NCBI GenBank assembly: GCA_021432635.1
Contig: MU270024.1
Span: 908,411 to 972,410 of the forward strand
Length of the DNA: 64,000 nucleotides
Reading direction: 5' to 3'
Source: Thozetella sp. PMI_491
Lineage: Eukaryota > Ascomycota > Sordariomycetes > Chaetosphaeriales > Chaetosphaeriaceae
Numbering within the stretch: position 1 is the stretch's first letter; the number at the start of each line of letters is the position of its first letter. Positions 11,067 to 23,122 of this stretch are shown here, one piece after another. The translations under genes were made by a program, and so were the position numbers. The notes under the pieces are model-generated. The model was not told the DNA's origin. It saw nothing but the letters and a program-made list of their open reading frames with translations, and did no database searches.

Positions 11067-13340
11067 CTAACCTGTTAGAGAGGCGAGCAAGCTCTGGAAT
11101 GCCTCTCGCAGCTCCTGACAGATGTCGAACCGCTCGTTCAGGAGTTGGAAAGGCGTCCTCCCTCGAGCATCCTTTTTGGCTATATCGAGGCCCCAGAGTT
11201 GAGCTCTTGTGAGTATTGCCATCATCTCGACGTCGCCTGTGGCAGCTAAAACGTGCAAGATATTGCTCTGATCGCGACCAATCATTCTATAATCGGCTCC
11301 CCTATCCAACAATATATTCACGCTTCTGTGTTTGTTAAATGTAACTCCGTCCACAAGCGCCGTGTCACCATGCAACTGTCGGTGGTCGATATTTACTCCT
11401 TGGTCAACTAGATAGGCCACGTTCGTCCCGCCATCATAAAGAATAGCTTTGTTCAGCACCGTGCTCCCTTCGTCATCTTGGGCGTTGATATCAGCCCCAT
11501 TTTGCAACAAAAGCTCCATCACCCGCATCGAATTATTTCCCATGGCCGCCTGGAACAATGGTGTCTTGCCATAAACACGTGCATGCACAGAGGCCCCGGC
11601 ATCGATGAGTGCTTTGGCTACATCGTAGTGGCCACCAGAGCATGCGGCGTGGAGAGGTGTCATCCCTGTGTTGGTCCTGGCTTCTTTGTCGGCACCCAGC
11701 AAGAGCAAGGTCTCTGTAACCTCCCGACTGCCTCTTGCCGCAGCCAGATGCAGAGCAGTATGCCCACCTCTGCTTTTGTGACCCACTTGGACTGCAATAC
11801 CGGGCTTCTGTAGGAATTCTTGTGTGTTGGTTACACTGTTCTCGAGCAAGAATCGCTGCAAGTTGGAATAGTCATCTTCTTCGAGGAAATTTGAGAAAGA
11901 GAAGAATTCTTTTAAACGCTCGGCCCCCTCTCGGCCTGTGATGAACTGGGTGAAGGCTACCCCGATCGGAGGGTTACCGGAACCATGGCTTTGATATGGA
12001 TCGGCCCCTGCCTGAAGAAGGACTTGCACTACATCTAGGTTGAGCATATTGACTGCAAGACCGAGGGCGGTGATATGGAAACCCTCAGCTATGTCGTAGA
12101 TTGAGCCCAGCCTGTTGTTTATCACCCGCTTGACATTTTCCGCGTCGCCTTCGTATACAGCAATAAATAATGCATCTTCAATGTCTGCTCTGTAGCACGG
12201 AACGGTATGTATGATCCGGAGGTTGAGTTCAGGGCTCCCGGTGTCGTTCCCATACGTCATGGCCAGTGCCGCGTTCATGAGCCATGACGGGAATATATAG
12301 GTAAATTTAATGGATACCTCTCCTCTGTGTCCACTGATGCAGTGATTTCTGTCACAAGTCTTGCTCAGGAGAGAGATTCCAGAATAGGACATGACGATTG
12401 TCCCTGCCACGCATTGGAGCAGTGACAATTTCCAAGAGCCGAATTTAGACACTTTGTGGCACCTGCAGTCGCATAGAACGCCGCAGCTGGGATCGTTCCT
12501 CCCATACGTTGGGTTCTGCAGAGGCCGCAAGCCTAACCGGGACTTATAGTTAGTTTGATTCGACCGGGGGAAGAAGGACCCAGAAGTGTGGTAAAGAAGC
12601 TGCTCGAGGCGACGATCCACATGTGAGATAATCTCTTTTTGAGAATGCCGCACGTTCTGGCTGAGCGAGTTCATTACAGCTTTTGATCGTTTGATATGGT
12701 CTTCTTGGCTCTCCGTGATGAACTGGTGGAGGGCACGAGCCTGTTCATCCCATTGTGAAATGACTTCTTGGTGAGACTTGCTCAAACACGAATAGGCATC
12801 AGTGGACGCGGACCTAGTTGAGTCTCAGTAAGGTAGGATGCGGGATGCCTGTCACCTCTTGGACACTTACACGATGAGGGCCATTAGCAAGCCACATGTC
12901 TCGAGCATGATACCCTGGACAGCCGTACAAATGGCCTTAGCTCGGCCTCGCCTTCTCAGCCATGATGCCTTCCTTGTCGTGCTTAATTCCTTCCTTTCTG
13001 TAGGATGTGCAGATCCATATGCAGAGCATGAGAGCTTTGGATCCAGGATTTCGCCAACGAGCTTCTCAAGCTCTACCAACAGTTCTTGCCCGGCTCCCAG
13101 AGCCCTCTTAAGCTGATCGGTCTGGTCGTCAGATCGCATCACTGGGGCCGACAGGCGCGTGTTGACCACCTGGATGCCTTTGCTAATCTCGCTAAAAAAG
13201 TTCTCCGCGCGTGACATGTCATCCATGAGGGCATAGAGCTCCCGTGGTGCGTCTTTCCATTGTTCAGTCAAGGTCCGTAGCCCCAGGCTTGCTTTCAGTG
13301 CGACATTCGCCAAGGAGATACCAAGGCCGACAAACTCCAT
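11067..13340 (-). CDS. STAND-type N-terminal domain plus ankyrin-repeat protein
   Basis: Two exons, 13340-12871 and 12780-11067, with a 90-bp intron (GTAAGT...GAG, phase 2). The protein has 727 residues. MEFVGLGISLANVALKASLG and the following helices (TEQWKDAPRELYALMDDM) match the fungal STAND/HeLo-like N-terminal domain found in front of NACHT or ankyrin regions. A polar helical stretch follows (about 160-230). The C-terminal half has about seven ankyrin units, for example HTALHLAAARGSREVTETLL, MTPLHAACSGGHYDVAKALI and KTPLFQAAMGNNSMRVMELL. No NACHT or NB-ARC ATPase lies between the two parts. The ATG at 13340 was chosen because the family domain begins there; an in-frame upstream start would add six residues. 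Proteins of this layout are linked to non-self recognition and cell death in fungi. Its place beside the kinase block fits that. Confidence 0.8.
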
Positions 13341-13933
13341 AGCGCAATTTATAGGCACTGAAAGATGAGTAGCTTAGGCCCGTCAAGGTATATAGAGACG
13401 TTTAATGCCCTAATTCTTGGTAGGTATTCCGACAATAGCCTAGCTTTGTTCGACACGGATGGAAACCTGAGCGGGGTGGCGATTGATATTTAGATAGATG
13501 CAGGTAAACAGCACGGTTTTAGCCGAAGCGGCTAAAGATAAAATCACATCCAGCAAGTATTGCTACCCTCGTCGACATTCATGTGTAAGTGTAACATACT
13601 TTCCATCTTCTACTGATGTTATTAAGCGTAAGAATTTATCTAGGCTTGATTTGGTAATTTTAGGAGACCCAACCCCCACCGCCACCCTTAGGCATGGTTT
13701 TAACACCCCAGCCCAATTTATAACTATGTTTCGCAGACTTAATAAGATTAATGATCGACCACACTTTCGAGACGTAATCAAGACGGTATTGACGATACCT
13801 TGGCCATGTTCATCTTTGATGCGATGACAAATCTTCCCGCTATGTTCTCGACGAGGATAGGAATGCTCAAATACCTCGGAAGAAGACGGCATATTAGTTT
13901 GCACCCCAAATTTAAGGACAACATGACAGTAAG
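13341..13933. other. Intergenic 0.6 kb
   Basis: Upstream of the ankyrin gene and downstream of the sedolisin gene. Overlapping ORFs on both strands between 13498 and 13904 show no domain and no splice support. Confidence 0.5.
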
Positions 13934-15211
13934 CTACAATCCCGCTTTGGCTTTTAACGCGTTATATTTCGGCGTTCCGAGCCCCGTAATGGGGTCCCAG
14001 CCTTGTATGGCAGAGAAGCCATTTGTTCCACACCCAGGGTTTGACCCCTGACTAACATCGGTGAGCCCATTCCCTGCACCGCTGTAGAGCCACGGGTTCA
14101 GGAAGCCAAGTCGCGGTTTGCCCCCGGCCACAAGTTCATTATTAATCAGAGCAATAGTTGATGCAAATACCATTGCCGCCGCTCTATAGCTGGTGAGCGC
14201 CAATCTTCGGGAAACACAGGGAGACACTCACGAAGTTGAATTTAGTAATCCCTTTTGACCACCTCGAACAATGACGAAGTCGGAGGCTTGTGCGGATACA
14301 TCAGGAAAGGCACGTCCCGTTGAATTGTATCTCCCAGTGTGCATCGAACCGAGTCGCTGCAAGTATCCACCCACAGCGTAATTCTGGTACGAGGGACGCG
14401 AGAAAATGTTCGAGAATCCTCCAGCCGAAAATTGCGCGCCGTGCTCCAGCGGGTTGCCAGTGGTACCGCCCACGACGGTTACATACGGGCACGTGGCCGG
14501 GAAGGTTGGAATAAACGTAGTGCATTGTTGGCTTGCACTTATTCCCCCAACACCTCCGTCTCCGCTGGGCACAATAACCGAGACCCCTTGAGCACCAAGT
14601 TTCTGAAACGAGTTGCACAGATTTCGAGCCAACGCCGAATCAATTTGGTCCTCGTTGAAACCGTACGGTATTACCAGAACAGAAGGTGGGTTACGCTTGC
14701 TAAGGATGTGGTTGGCTACATTGATGGTGCCGTTGAGTGTTGGCTGGCCGCTGGAGAGAAAGGTAACGGGAATGCCGTTCACGAGGCCCACGGTGTACTG
14801 TACATCGAGATTGGCCTCAACCCCTGCCTCGTCGGGAGATTGCAATTTCTGGCCGCCATCGATAAACTCTTCCGCAAAATTTGGTTGGCCTAGGTCCGGT
14901 CGAAAATCCCGGAGGAACAAGTCCAAGTCTGCATGGCTTGGGGAATCTTTAAGGAAGCCGACGACCACTATCGATCCGCCAGAATCAGTGGCTTTATTAG
15001 TCGGAAACCCGTACAAGGATTGAAGACAACGAGGGGTGATCTGCTGGCATCCAGCTTGTGCCCCATAAGGACTTTTATTTGCCGATATGTTGTCGGCTCC
15101 TCGGTTCACGAGAGGCATATCGCCGAGAACCTCGTCTTGAGAAGGGGTACCGGCTCTAACATGACGCAGAAAGAGACAGAAAAGGGCCACGAGCCGTTGT
15201 TGACGAGCCAT
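13934..15211 (-). CDS. Sedolisin-family serine protease (S53) lacking a propeptide
   Basis: Two exons, 15211-14232 and 14183-13934, intron of 48 bp. The protein has 409 residues. It starts with a secretion signal (MARQQRLVALFCLFLRHVRA) and goes within 35 residues into the mature S53 fold (CQQITPRCLQSLYGFP). Catalytic Glu132 and Asp136 lie in GVEANLDVQY, and the oxyanion Asp218 in PSGDGG. The nucleophile Ser327 is in a codon split by the intron; the acceptor CTATAG gives NSTSAAAMVFASTIALIN, which aligns with the family motif SGTSAxxPVFAS, with Gly changed to Ser and Pro to Met. The Ca-binding C-terminus is present (GWDPITGLGTP). Fungal sedolisins are normally about 600 residues with a propeptide of about 180; that part is missing. 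Activity is uncertain. Confidence 0.8.
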
Positions 15212-15989
15212 GATGGGTTTTTTTTTTTCAATATTAATCAATGACTGATCAGAGAAAGTTTAGAAGCTGGCATCGGGGAACTGTTAGCTTTGTAGTCACT
15301 TACGAAGCCGTCGTCTAAGAGAATTTGAGTCAATATCCGTTCGCGGAAATCCGTGTCTTATTGTTATTGGCCCATAATTGACTCGGGGCAATCCCATTCA
15401 GGTCGTGCGTGGTTTGCTTTTTCTGGGCTGTCTCATTAATAAGCCGAGATATTGAAGAGCTCTACCTTGGCATTCACATTCATCGAGTTTCAGGATTTTT
15501 CGTATCTATCCTCTCCTGGATGCGTACGAGCTGGATTTGTTTCATTGCCGGATCGGCATAAAAAGCACTGCTATGCCACATGATGACGAAGTTCAGCTGT
15601 AAGTCGTCAAACTTTGAACAAAGCAAGTCATGAATATCTGTGCAGCTCTAGGATATAGGAGCACATAGTAAATGCTACAACCTCGAAAAGATTGACATGA
15701 TATAGACATAACTTTCGCTTTGTTCATGCTCTCAGCTCTGAGGAAGCATCGCCCATGCCGTCGCTTCCGAAAAGAATATTGCGGCTGGAAGGGCACCGTT
15801 CATTTTCTTCTCGCTCTTGGCTTGACCAGGGGAAGGGGGGACATTAGATTGGACCTATGCCCCTTTGCTCCCGATACAAATAGCCGTAAGAGTTGCTTTC
15901 TTTCCTTTCCTTTTACATACTCAATACATAGCACGCGAGCTCCGTTGTTAACGGCCTTCTTTGATAGATCACTAGGTGGCTTTCATGAC
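15212..15989. other. Intergenic; contains one copy of a dispersed repeat
   Basis: 5' flank of the sedolisin gene, including a T-rich tract at 15218-15228. No convincing coding exon for a missing protease propeptide was found. A repeat of about 65 bp at 15814-15880 is listed separately. Confidence 0.5.
15814..15880 (+). repeat. Dispersed repeat, copy 1
   Basis: CTTGGCTTGACCAGGGGAAG and the bases after it match, with about 80 percent identity by eye over some 60 bp, the sequence at 63828-63890 near the right edge of the window (CTTGGCTTGATCAGGGTAAG). Most differences are transitions. Both copies lie in the same orientation. This copy sits about 110 bp before the first recognisable codon of the permease remnant. 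Confidence 0.7.
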
Positions 15990-17293
15990 TCTGAAGTCAT
16001 GCCGCAACTTCCTTGTCTACATTACCGCCTAGCTCACAGCAACGGCCTGGCAGGCGATGGCGATCTCGACCGGCTACATCATCTCGACTATGATACAGGG
16101 CATCATCGTGCTAGCGCAGCCTACGTACTCTCCCGGTCCGTGGAAGACAGTGCTAATACTGCTGGCCGTGATGCTGTTTGCCGTCTCGATGAACCCCACC
16201 ACGAGTCGCGCGCTAGCAAGGTTTGAGGACCTTGTCCTCGTCCTCCACCTGGCCCGGTTCATTGGGGTGCTAATACCGCTGCTGTATTTTGCGCCGCACA
16301 ACGACAGGGCCACTGTCTTCGCCGCCTTCATCAATAAGGGAGGCTGGTCAACGCAGGCGCTGTCCTTCTTTGTCGGGTTCCTCACCATAGCTACTTCCAT
16401 GATAAGGGCCGACTTCGCAGTGCACATGTCTGAAGAGATCCAATCGGCCGCTCTCGTATTGCCCCGGGTGCTCTTAGCCACCATATTCATCAACGGCATA
16501 CTTGCATTTGGCATGGTCCTCGCCCTGATGTTCTGCCTGACCGACCTAGAGGCGGCGCTGGAAGCAGCCGAGACAATTTTCTACCCTTTTCTTCGCACTT
16601 TCCAGTCAGCGGTCGTCTCAACTACCGGAGCGTGCATCATGGCTGGTATTGTTCTGGTGATGGCGGTTGCTAGTAGCGTTAGCGTATACGCTTCCGCGTC
16701 GCGCATGCTCTGGTCGTTCTCGCGTGACAGAGGGTTGCCTTTTGACAAGTACTTGGTCAAGGTGCGTGCGTGACGATCAGTCGAAATCCCCCTACATACC
16801 GGCATACGCTCTCTAACGCCCGGAATAGTTGACCAACAATTCGCTGCCTGTCGTGGCTATCTTAACCACCCTCGGAATTACGATGCTGCTGTCACTCATC
16901 GTGCTTGGCTCCGCGGTCGCATTAGGTGCCTTACTGTCATTAGTTATAGGGGCACTATACTCCTCGTACCTACTAGTCTGCTGCCTTTTGTTATGGCGTC
17001 GTACGACTGGGAGCATTCAGCCTTGCCATGGTGGGTCTGATGTCCTCGATTTGGAAATTATCACCTGGGGCCCCTGGCGGCTGCCCGAGCCGCTTGGCAC
17101 TGTTAACAACATCTTTGCCATCCTCTACAGCGTGCTTCTGTTGTTTTGGTCTTTTTGGCCACAAACCGGCCCGACTACTTTGGAGTCTGCAAACTGGAGT
17201 GTTTTAGTTTTTGGGTGTGTGGTGATCTTTAGTGTCCCATGGTATATAATCTATGCCAGGCGCCATTTCCGAGGCCCTGTTAGGGAATTGTAG
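15990..17293 (+). pseudogene. Amino-acid/GABA permease (APC family), 5'-truncated with internal stop
   Basis: Reading from about 15998, the frame gives RNFLVYITA, a TAG, then LTATAWQAMAISTGYIIS. In intact relatives this stretch reads YITGWL...AWQA, so the TAG replaces the Trp codon TGG. Upstream of this the frame meets a TGA and the N-terminal membrane helices are absent. Downstream the gene is well preserved: several hydrophobic helices, SVYASASRMLWSFSRDRGLPF, an intron at 16762-16828 (GTGCGT...TAG), and SLPVVAILTTLGI to the C-terminus at 17293. A shorter product from the ATG at 16057 could be made but would lack the first two to four helices. A non-functional transporter is most likely. Confidence 0.8.
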
Positions 17294-17785
17294 ATTCACT
17301 TAGTATGTAGTGCTTCAAACCCAGCGCTTGTTCCCAGCGTCTGCGGCGCGGGCACTCCGAGGACGCGGCCTGCAGGTAGTAAAAGCACTTCGAGGCTAAA
17401 AAGTAAATAAAAGGAGAAAGAATGATGTAACACGACTGCTACCTGAGGCGCTCTTTTTTTTGTTTAACATGCTAATCGGCCATTTTATTGGAATTAACTC
17501 CGGCAGAAGAATTGCACATGCACCAAACAAGGTCCTGTCCACATTAGGTAAGGCCTTCAGAATTTAGAAAATATAAATATATGAGGTGCTAGAACGTTCT
17601 TTATAGCCAAAATGCAGCCCACTGCGTCACAGCCAACATAGCTTCCGCAACCCGCACAAATCTCTTTAAAATAAGACACCGCTACCCAAGCTTGCTGAGT
17701 TATCTATCTATACCTCCTTTTCTAGATCCCAGCAACGCGGATATAATTGAACAGAGGATATCACCCCCAAACCCGTCAGACTACC
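17294..17785. other. Intergenic, promoter of the DUF924-like gene
   Basis: Contains a T8 tract (17455-17462) and AT-rich sequence with AAATATAAATATATG near 17568-17582, a possible TATA region about 200 bp upstream of the next ATG. Nothing else was recognised. Confidence 0.4.
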
Positions 17786-18703
17786 ATGGGTGGAGGACTA
17801 GTCAGCCCCGGGGAGCTTCGAGAAGTCCTGACACCAGGGCTTTTTCTGCTAATCGTCCATACCCGCCTCCCCTATCCAAAGCGCGATCCCATCGACTTTG
17901 CCAAGTTCGGTCAAGCCATTTTCCTCGAGGATGACTTCAGCCCTATTGTGGAAGATAAGGTCTGGCCTGCGCTGCTTCTCCTGAGCAAAGTCGGGCTTGA
18001 TAACATGCCAGACCTATCCGAGTATCTTCCCCCGCCGACTGACCCGAGTTATCCAGAGCAATGCCTTGGCCTTGAGCTGCTCCTTGACCATTGCCCTCGT
18101 CTGATGTTCGTGGGAGTAGATGAGCGCTGGACCTACGGTTACTTCAGCCAAGTATCGAAACGTCTTGCCAATAAGTGGTATGCTCTCCCGGAAGCACAAC
18201 GCCCGGATTCCTGGGAACGATGGCAGCAAGGCGCCGGGCTTGACTACTGGATCGGGGCGCGCTTCTGGCTAGGTACACCCTTCGTACACTCGGAATCCAG
18301 GGAAACACATAAGATCGCAGTCAAGTTTACAGCCACGACCCGGTCGGTTGTCGAGAGTGTGACTGGCCAGAAAAATCCCTATCGTTCTAAGAGGGAGGAA
18401 ATCCTCGCTGACCTATATGGCTTCCCACGGGTATACAAACAGGGACCACCACAAGGCGACGGCGTGACGCGGGAAAGCTGGACCTTTTGGATGGGTATGC
18501 TCATGGACATTCACGAACCAATTATTGCACGATATGGCCGCTACCCGTACCTCAATGCCATTCGGGGAAAGGAGTCGACGGAAGGGGAGAAGGATTGGGC
18601 TAACAAGACTAACCACTATGGAGCGGCGAAGAAGGACGTTGCCAAGAAGATCAAAGAAGATGTGAAGCTTGGGCGGTGGAGGCCGCTTGGCGAGGATTCA
18701 TAA
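17786..18703 (+). CDS. DUF924-family protein
   Basis: Single exon, 305 residues. The ATG at 17786 is chosen because it sits in an ideal context (TACCATGG); the open frame extends upstream only from a TTG. The core YPEQCLGLELLLDHCPRLMF resembles the DUF924 signature in which an LLLDQFPRN-like motif precedes the conserved PLMHSE motif. Here the latter appears as TPFVHSESRETHKIA. The family is alpha-helical (TPR-like fold) with no assigned biochemical function. The C-terminus is lysine-rich (KKDVAKKIKEDVKLGRW). No neighbour suggests a pathway. Confidence 0.7.
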   Translation: MGGGLVSPGELREVLTPGLFLLIVHTRLPYPKRDPIDFAKFGQAIFLEDDFSPIVEDKVWPALLLLSKVGLDNMPDLSEYLPPPTDPSYPEQCLGLELLLDHCPRLMFVGVDERWTYGYFSQVSKRLANKWYALPEAQRPDSWERWQQGAGLDYWIGARFWLGTPFVHSESRETHKIAVKFTATTRSVVESVTGQKNPYRSKREEILADLYGFPRVYKQGPPQGDGVTRESWTFWMGMLMDIHEPIIARYGRYPYLNAIRGKESTEGEKDWANKTNHYGAAKKDVAKKIKEDVKLGRWRPLGEDS

Positions 18704-20060
18704 TACAGAGCGAAAGCAGAAATTGGAGGGCAGAATGGATCAAGTGCACTAAATCTCGCATTCGTATTCAAGCTTCATATACAATAGTTCAACACACAAA
18801 CCTGCCACCGGAAGCCGGCTGTATATGCTTAGTTTAGTGATATTCAGACGGGCAATGTATACCAACTACACCAGATGCCGGAAGAAGGCGCTTCGAGTGC
18901 ATACCGTCATGTGGCACTGTGTCGTCACATTAGCACCGGTGTTTTAAATGTTGGGGTCCCGCGAAAGGACAGCTGTAAGAGACTATACCTGTAAGGGATA
19001 CCACACTATAGTGTAGTGGAGTAGAAATAAGCGTGCAGCCTGCACCGCCTAAAGCAGCACCAAAACTTACCAAATCCGGCGGAAAAGGCTGTAATACGTA
19101 GGTTTATTATATTGTCTTAATGTTTCCTTATTACATATCTTAAAGGCTTTTTATCATTTCCTTTCGTATTTCCTCTTGGCTTTTTCGGCTCTTTCCACAA
19201 CTATATCGATTAAGCTCGCTTTCAAACGGGTTTGACGTACCTTAGCCCTCCCCGGGCAGCACGTTTAGGTTGTTGGACAGCGTCCTTCAAAACCGGGGAA
19301 ATTCCAACAAACTGGAAAGGCTGATGGGTTGGAGGGTTGCCCCCCTTTCACCTACCTGCCTCCTGAAACCATTTTCGTGGCGGTTTGTAACCCCTGACAA
19401 TTTCTTTGTTGGCCATCGCCATCGTGCGGCGGCACATGCAACTATCTGCTGCCAAGGCGGAGGCCCCAATCGCGAAAGTTGGGCTGGTCAAAACCTGAAA
19501 CTATGATCCCCCTGTGAGTAGAGTGTAGCGCTAACAGGGGTGAGGAAGATATCCATCTGATGTACCTACGAGTTTATTTTTGAGAATGCGCGGGATGTAA
19601 CCTCGTCTTACTTTATCTGTTGGAGGTGGGGTAAAACTAGCAGGGGATGGGGATAACTTTCAGGGGTGTGGGTTCGGTTCCGTTGGGACCCGTCAGTAGG
19701 CAAGACCCTTGAATGTTTCAAACTCAAGCCACCAAACAGACTTTTGTCTATCCGTAGCACAGTAACACGAGGCATGGATGATGGTTCGTTTTTGGACGCT
19801 TCCTGACCCTCGCGATCGCCCTACTTGCTCTGCGCAAACTTCCAGAACGCATCGTCTATGTGTTCGGACAATGAACGCTGGAGTTATGATCTAATTAATC
19901 GTCGGCCCATCTGAGCCTTAGGCCGCTGGTCTCCTGTATTCTTCTCTTCTGTTTATTGGTTGCTCAGGCACCTCTCCAGGGCCGTCCCATCACGTCATCC
20001 CAAAATTCGGACCCCCCTTGGTCTTTTTCGGCCTTGAGACGAAATATTCCAGCGAAAACT
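18704..20060. other. Gene-free stretch of 1.36 kb
   Basis: No coding signal was found. A short palindrome, CACTATAGTG, lies near 19003-19012. A pyrimidine-rich TTCTTCTCTTC-like region near 19940 could belong to the promoter of the next gene. Confidence 0.45.
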
Positions 20061-21714
20061 ATGTCTTTCCCCGCGCGGTCGGGTTTACTCTACTTCATCC
20101 TTATACTTGTATTGTTGTCAATCTGGGGAAGCAAGACCATTGGTGTCGTCCAATTCAGCGATGGCGCCGACAGCCGCATTGGCTCACAAATACCACAAAA
20201 CATCCCACAGTCCCCTGAAGGGCAACATGGCGGGCCCTCAGCGCTCCATGCAGGTGTAGAAGGAGGAACAGAAACAAGTGAAAACATCAGTCCTGCAAAC
20301 CCCAGCGATGGTGTCGACATTAAGAAAGATAACTCGTTTGAGTTTCTGTCGGACTTGTGCAGGCAGACGGATTGGATACCAGGCCTTTGGCTTCATTGCC
20401 ACACATATTCAGGCTATGAGAAAACCTACATGCGAGGAGGTATGTAGTAAATGCTTGGTCCCTTGATATTTGCTTTATCCTCAGCCTTCTCCTGTTACTT
20501 TCATGGAGCATACACTCGCCTGACATCTATGGATCTATCTGGTGTCACATCTCGGCCAATTTTTCAAACAATGAAGACCTAATCGCTCTTTAGGCCTGAA
20601 CAACGCCCGCAACCGGATTCAAGCATGCCTACGCCTCGCCATTGATGCCGGGGCCGGCCTGATAATTCCTCCCATGACGACCCGAAACCCCGAAAAGCTG
20701 TATGACACGACTAACCCTGAAGGAGCTATGTGTCCGGATGTATGGTTTGACATAGACTACCTACATTCCAGCCTCAATGCGCACTGCCCAAAGCTACAGA
20801 TCCAGGCCTGCAAGACCCATGTGGACAACGAGACCCGCGTGCTGACGGAAGAAACGCGACTCTTCCCCCCTAACGACTTTTATGTGGGCCAATTTCGGAA
20901 GTTCGTGAACACTACTGTGGCTAGTAACAACGTCAGTCTCGATGCCATAACACCGGAGCGGCCGGTAGTAATTGAGTTTGGAGACTCATTCTGCGCGTGG
21001 GCATACCACCTATCGGACGAGCTACGGACTATCCGCAAATCACTATTCCACACTCTGAAATTTAACCGGACGGTGCTAGCTCTTGGCGACCGGGTGCTCC
21101 AGAGTCCGCTATTGAAGGACAAGGCATTTATTGGCGTACATTTGCGAGGAGAGGACGACTGGCCCATTTTGTTTGGGTCACTGTGGGACCAGCTTAAGAA
21201 ATATACGGAAGAGATCCGGGCAATCAACGAACCTGCAACGACGACAGCAAAGAGTATCAGCAGGGTCAAGAGGATACCCGTACCCCAACCGGCTATCAAA
21301 ACGATATTTGCGAATTGTGGTGATCCCACTGTTATTCAGAAGTTGCGCGACATCCTGGAGCCGCTGGGATATGTTGTGCATGACAAGTGGACAATCCTCC
21401 GAGAAGGGGGATGGCACTCAGAGCTCGCTGAGCTTGACGACCTCGATTTTGACTCGAAGGCTATCCTGGACTACCGGGTGCAATCGAGCGCGCGGTACTT
21501 TATGGGCAGTTCCCTGAGCACCCTCTCGCTTCTCATCGCGTACGAACGTACCATGGACGATGATGTCGACGTTTTCGAGCGGTACCTGTTCGTCGGGAGC
21601 ACAATACACGGCCACTCGCGGGACTACGGCAAGAACAACCTGGAGCTTCGAGGTAGCGCGACCACGAAATTGATGTTAGTCCCCGGCGGCGATTACATGA
21701 GATACTTCCCATGA
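20061..21714 (+). CDS. Type II membrane glycosyltransferase, O-fucosyltransferase-like
   Basis: Exon 1 is 20061-20439 and exon 2 is 20594-21714, intron 154 bp (GTATGT...TAG, phase 1). The protein has 499 residues. A signal-anchor helix lies at about residues 8-24 (LLYFILILVLLSIWG), followed by a low-complexity stem (to about 100). The catalytic region shows three features of the GDP-fucose protein O-fucosyltransferase fold: GGLNNARNRIQACLRLA (the GGxNNxR-type motif, created by the splice), FIGVHLRGEDDW (HxRxxxD type), and ARYFMGSSLSTLS (the nucleotide-sugar-binding GxxxSxxS type). This suggests a Golgi or ER lumenal transferase that may use GDP-fucose. Fungal members of this fold are mostly uncharacterised. 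Confidence 0.72.
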
Positions 21715-23122
21715 CCTGGACGGTTGGATAGAAGTATTGCTCATGTCTTAAAGTCTAGAAGGATTTGGGATATGATTTGTTACCCGGCATTCTAGGATTA
21801 ATCTCAAGTCTCTAGCCATAGATCCTTGTATGTATAATGTAGAATGTAAATGTGTCGCTCGCCCTATAGAAGCTTATCTAGCAGTAGCATTGCGCTTACT
21901 TTGCACACTGATGGTAGCCTAAGATTCTATCATTGCAGTACTTTTATCCAACTATATGGAGCTACTCGGCTAGTAGGAGTCACTTTAATACACTCAAGGC
22001 AGCGGTAGTATCTACTATAATGGCCTGACCAAGATACAGAGCCTCCATTCTGTGAACTGCAGAGTATGTTAGAGCGGTATATCGAACATTGTGGCTGAAA
22101 GCTAGAATTAAGGGTCCTGACTATGGTGCTCAATCTTTTTCACTAAACTAGACCTGAAAAAAAAAAAAACAGACACAGGAAAAAACACGCTTCAGCGTTG
22201 CGAAGAAGCTTATTCGCAAAGTACATAGTGTATTTCCAATGCGTTGCTGGCCATTCTTGCCTGTTTGCTATGGCCGAGCCGCACCTGCTACCTCGCCACT
22301 CGGCCTATAAGCACACGAAGAGTAGCGAGCTGTTTAGTTTGCCTTGCGACAATACCTGACCGGTTCGGACGCGTTATATATGCATCTCTGCCAGGCAAAT
22401 CTTGTAAATTTGTGTCTGCCATCATGCTTTGTCGTCTGGGAAAAGGCCCTTGAGCTTTTCAGCAGTCCACTCGTTAGGCGTAACAAGTCCCGGGTAATAA
22501 TTTTTTTCTGTTCATCAGTCTAACCATTGGGAGATGTGGCGAGGAAAACGGGGCTGTATTCGGAGCCGTGGCTTCTGCTAGCGTGCGTGCCGCCAAAGTC
22601 CGGTGGAATGGGTGTAGAAATGCTAATCTGTAACAGCGCCGGATTCCCGGTTCGTTAAGTAGCACACCGCTGAGTATAATTGTCAACAACAAGGCTGGGA
22701 AGGGAATAGCCACTACAAATCAACCTCGGGGTCCCGCTGATCATTTTGAAAACTTGTGCTGTTGAGACATTTTGAATGCCCTCTCCCGTTCTTCTTGGCC
22801 GATGAGAAATTAGCCGTCTTCTGACGAGGCCTTCTCGCAGGAGAAGGCGAGAATTCTCACCTTTGCCGCTGGAAATGAGGAACTATCCGCGTAGGGCCAA
22901 TGGAGAGATCTTCTACACAATGTTGTAGGCTGGCTACAACGACAAGATAGGAAGTACACAACAGCGATGGGACGGTATAGGATTAATAATACTTCAGCAG
23001 CTGTATCCAACGTTGTATTCTTCTCTTAGAGACCAAATATTTAATCTATATCGGCCAATTTAAAGTAAGTCTATCATTTCCTGTCTATTGCTGATTCACT
23101 TCTTCATCTACGGCGCTAGTCC
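21715..23122. other. Gene-free stretch of 1.4 kb
   Basis: An A13 tract lies at about 22157-22169. The hydrophobic ORF at 22474-22713 (minus) has no family resemblance. No RNA gene or repeat was identified. Confidence 0.45.

Noticed and set aside
14339-15244. Plus-strand ORFs of 100-184 codons over the sedolisin gene
   Set aside because: Complementary to conserved S53 sequence; no family resemblance.
22474-22713. Hydrophobic 79-codon minus ORF
   Set aside because: No signal-peptide pattern that holds, no homology seen, isolated.
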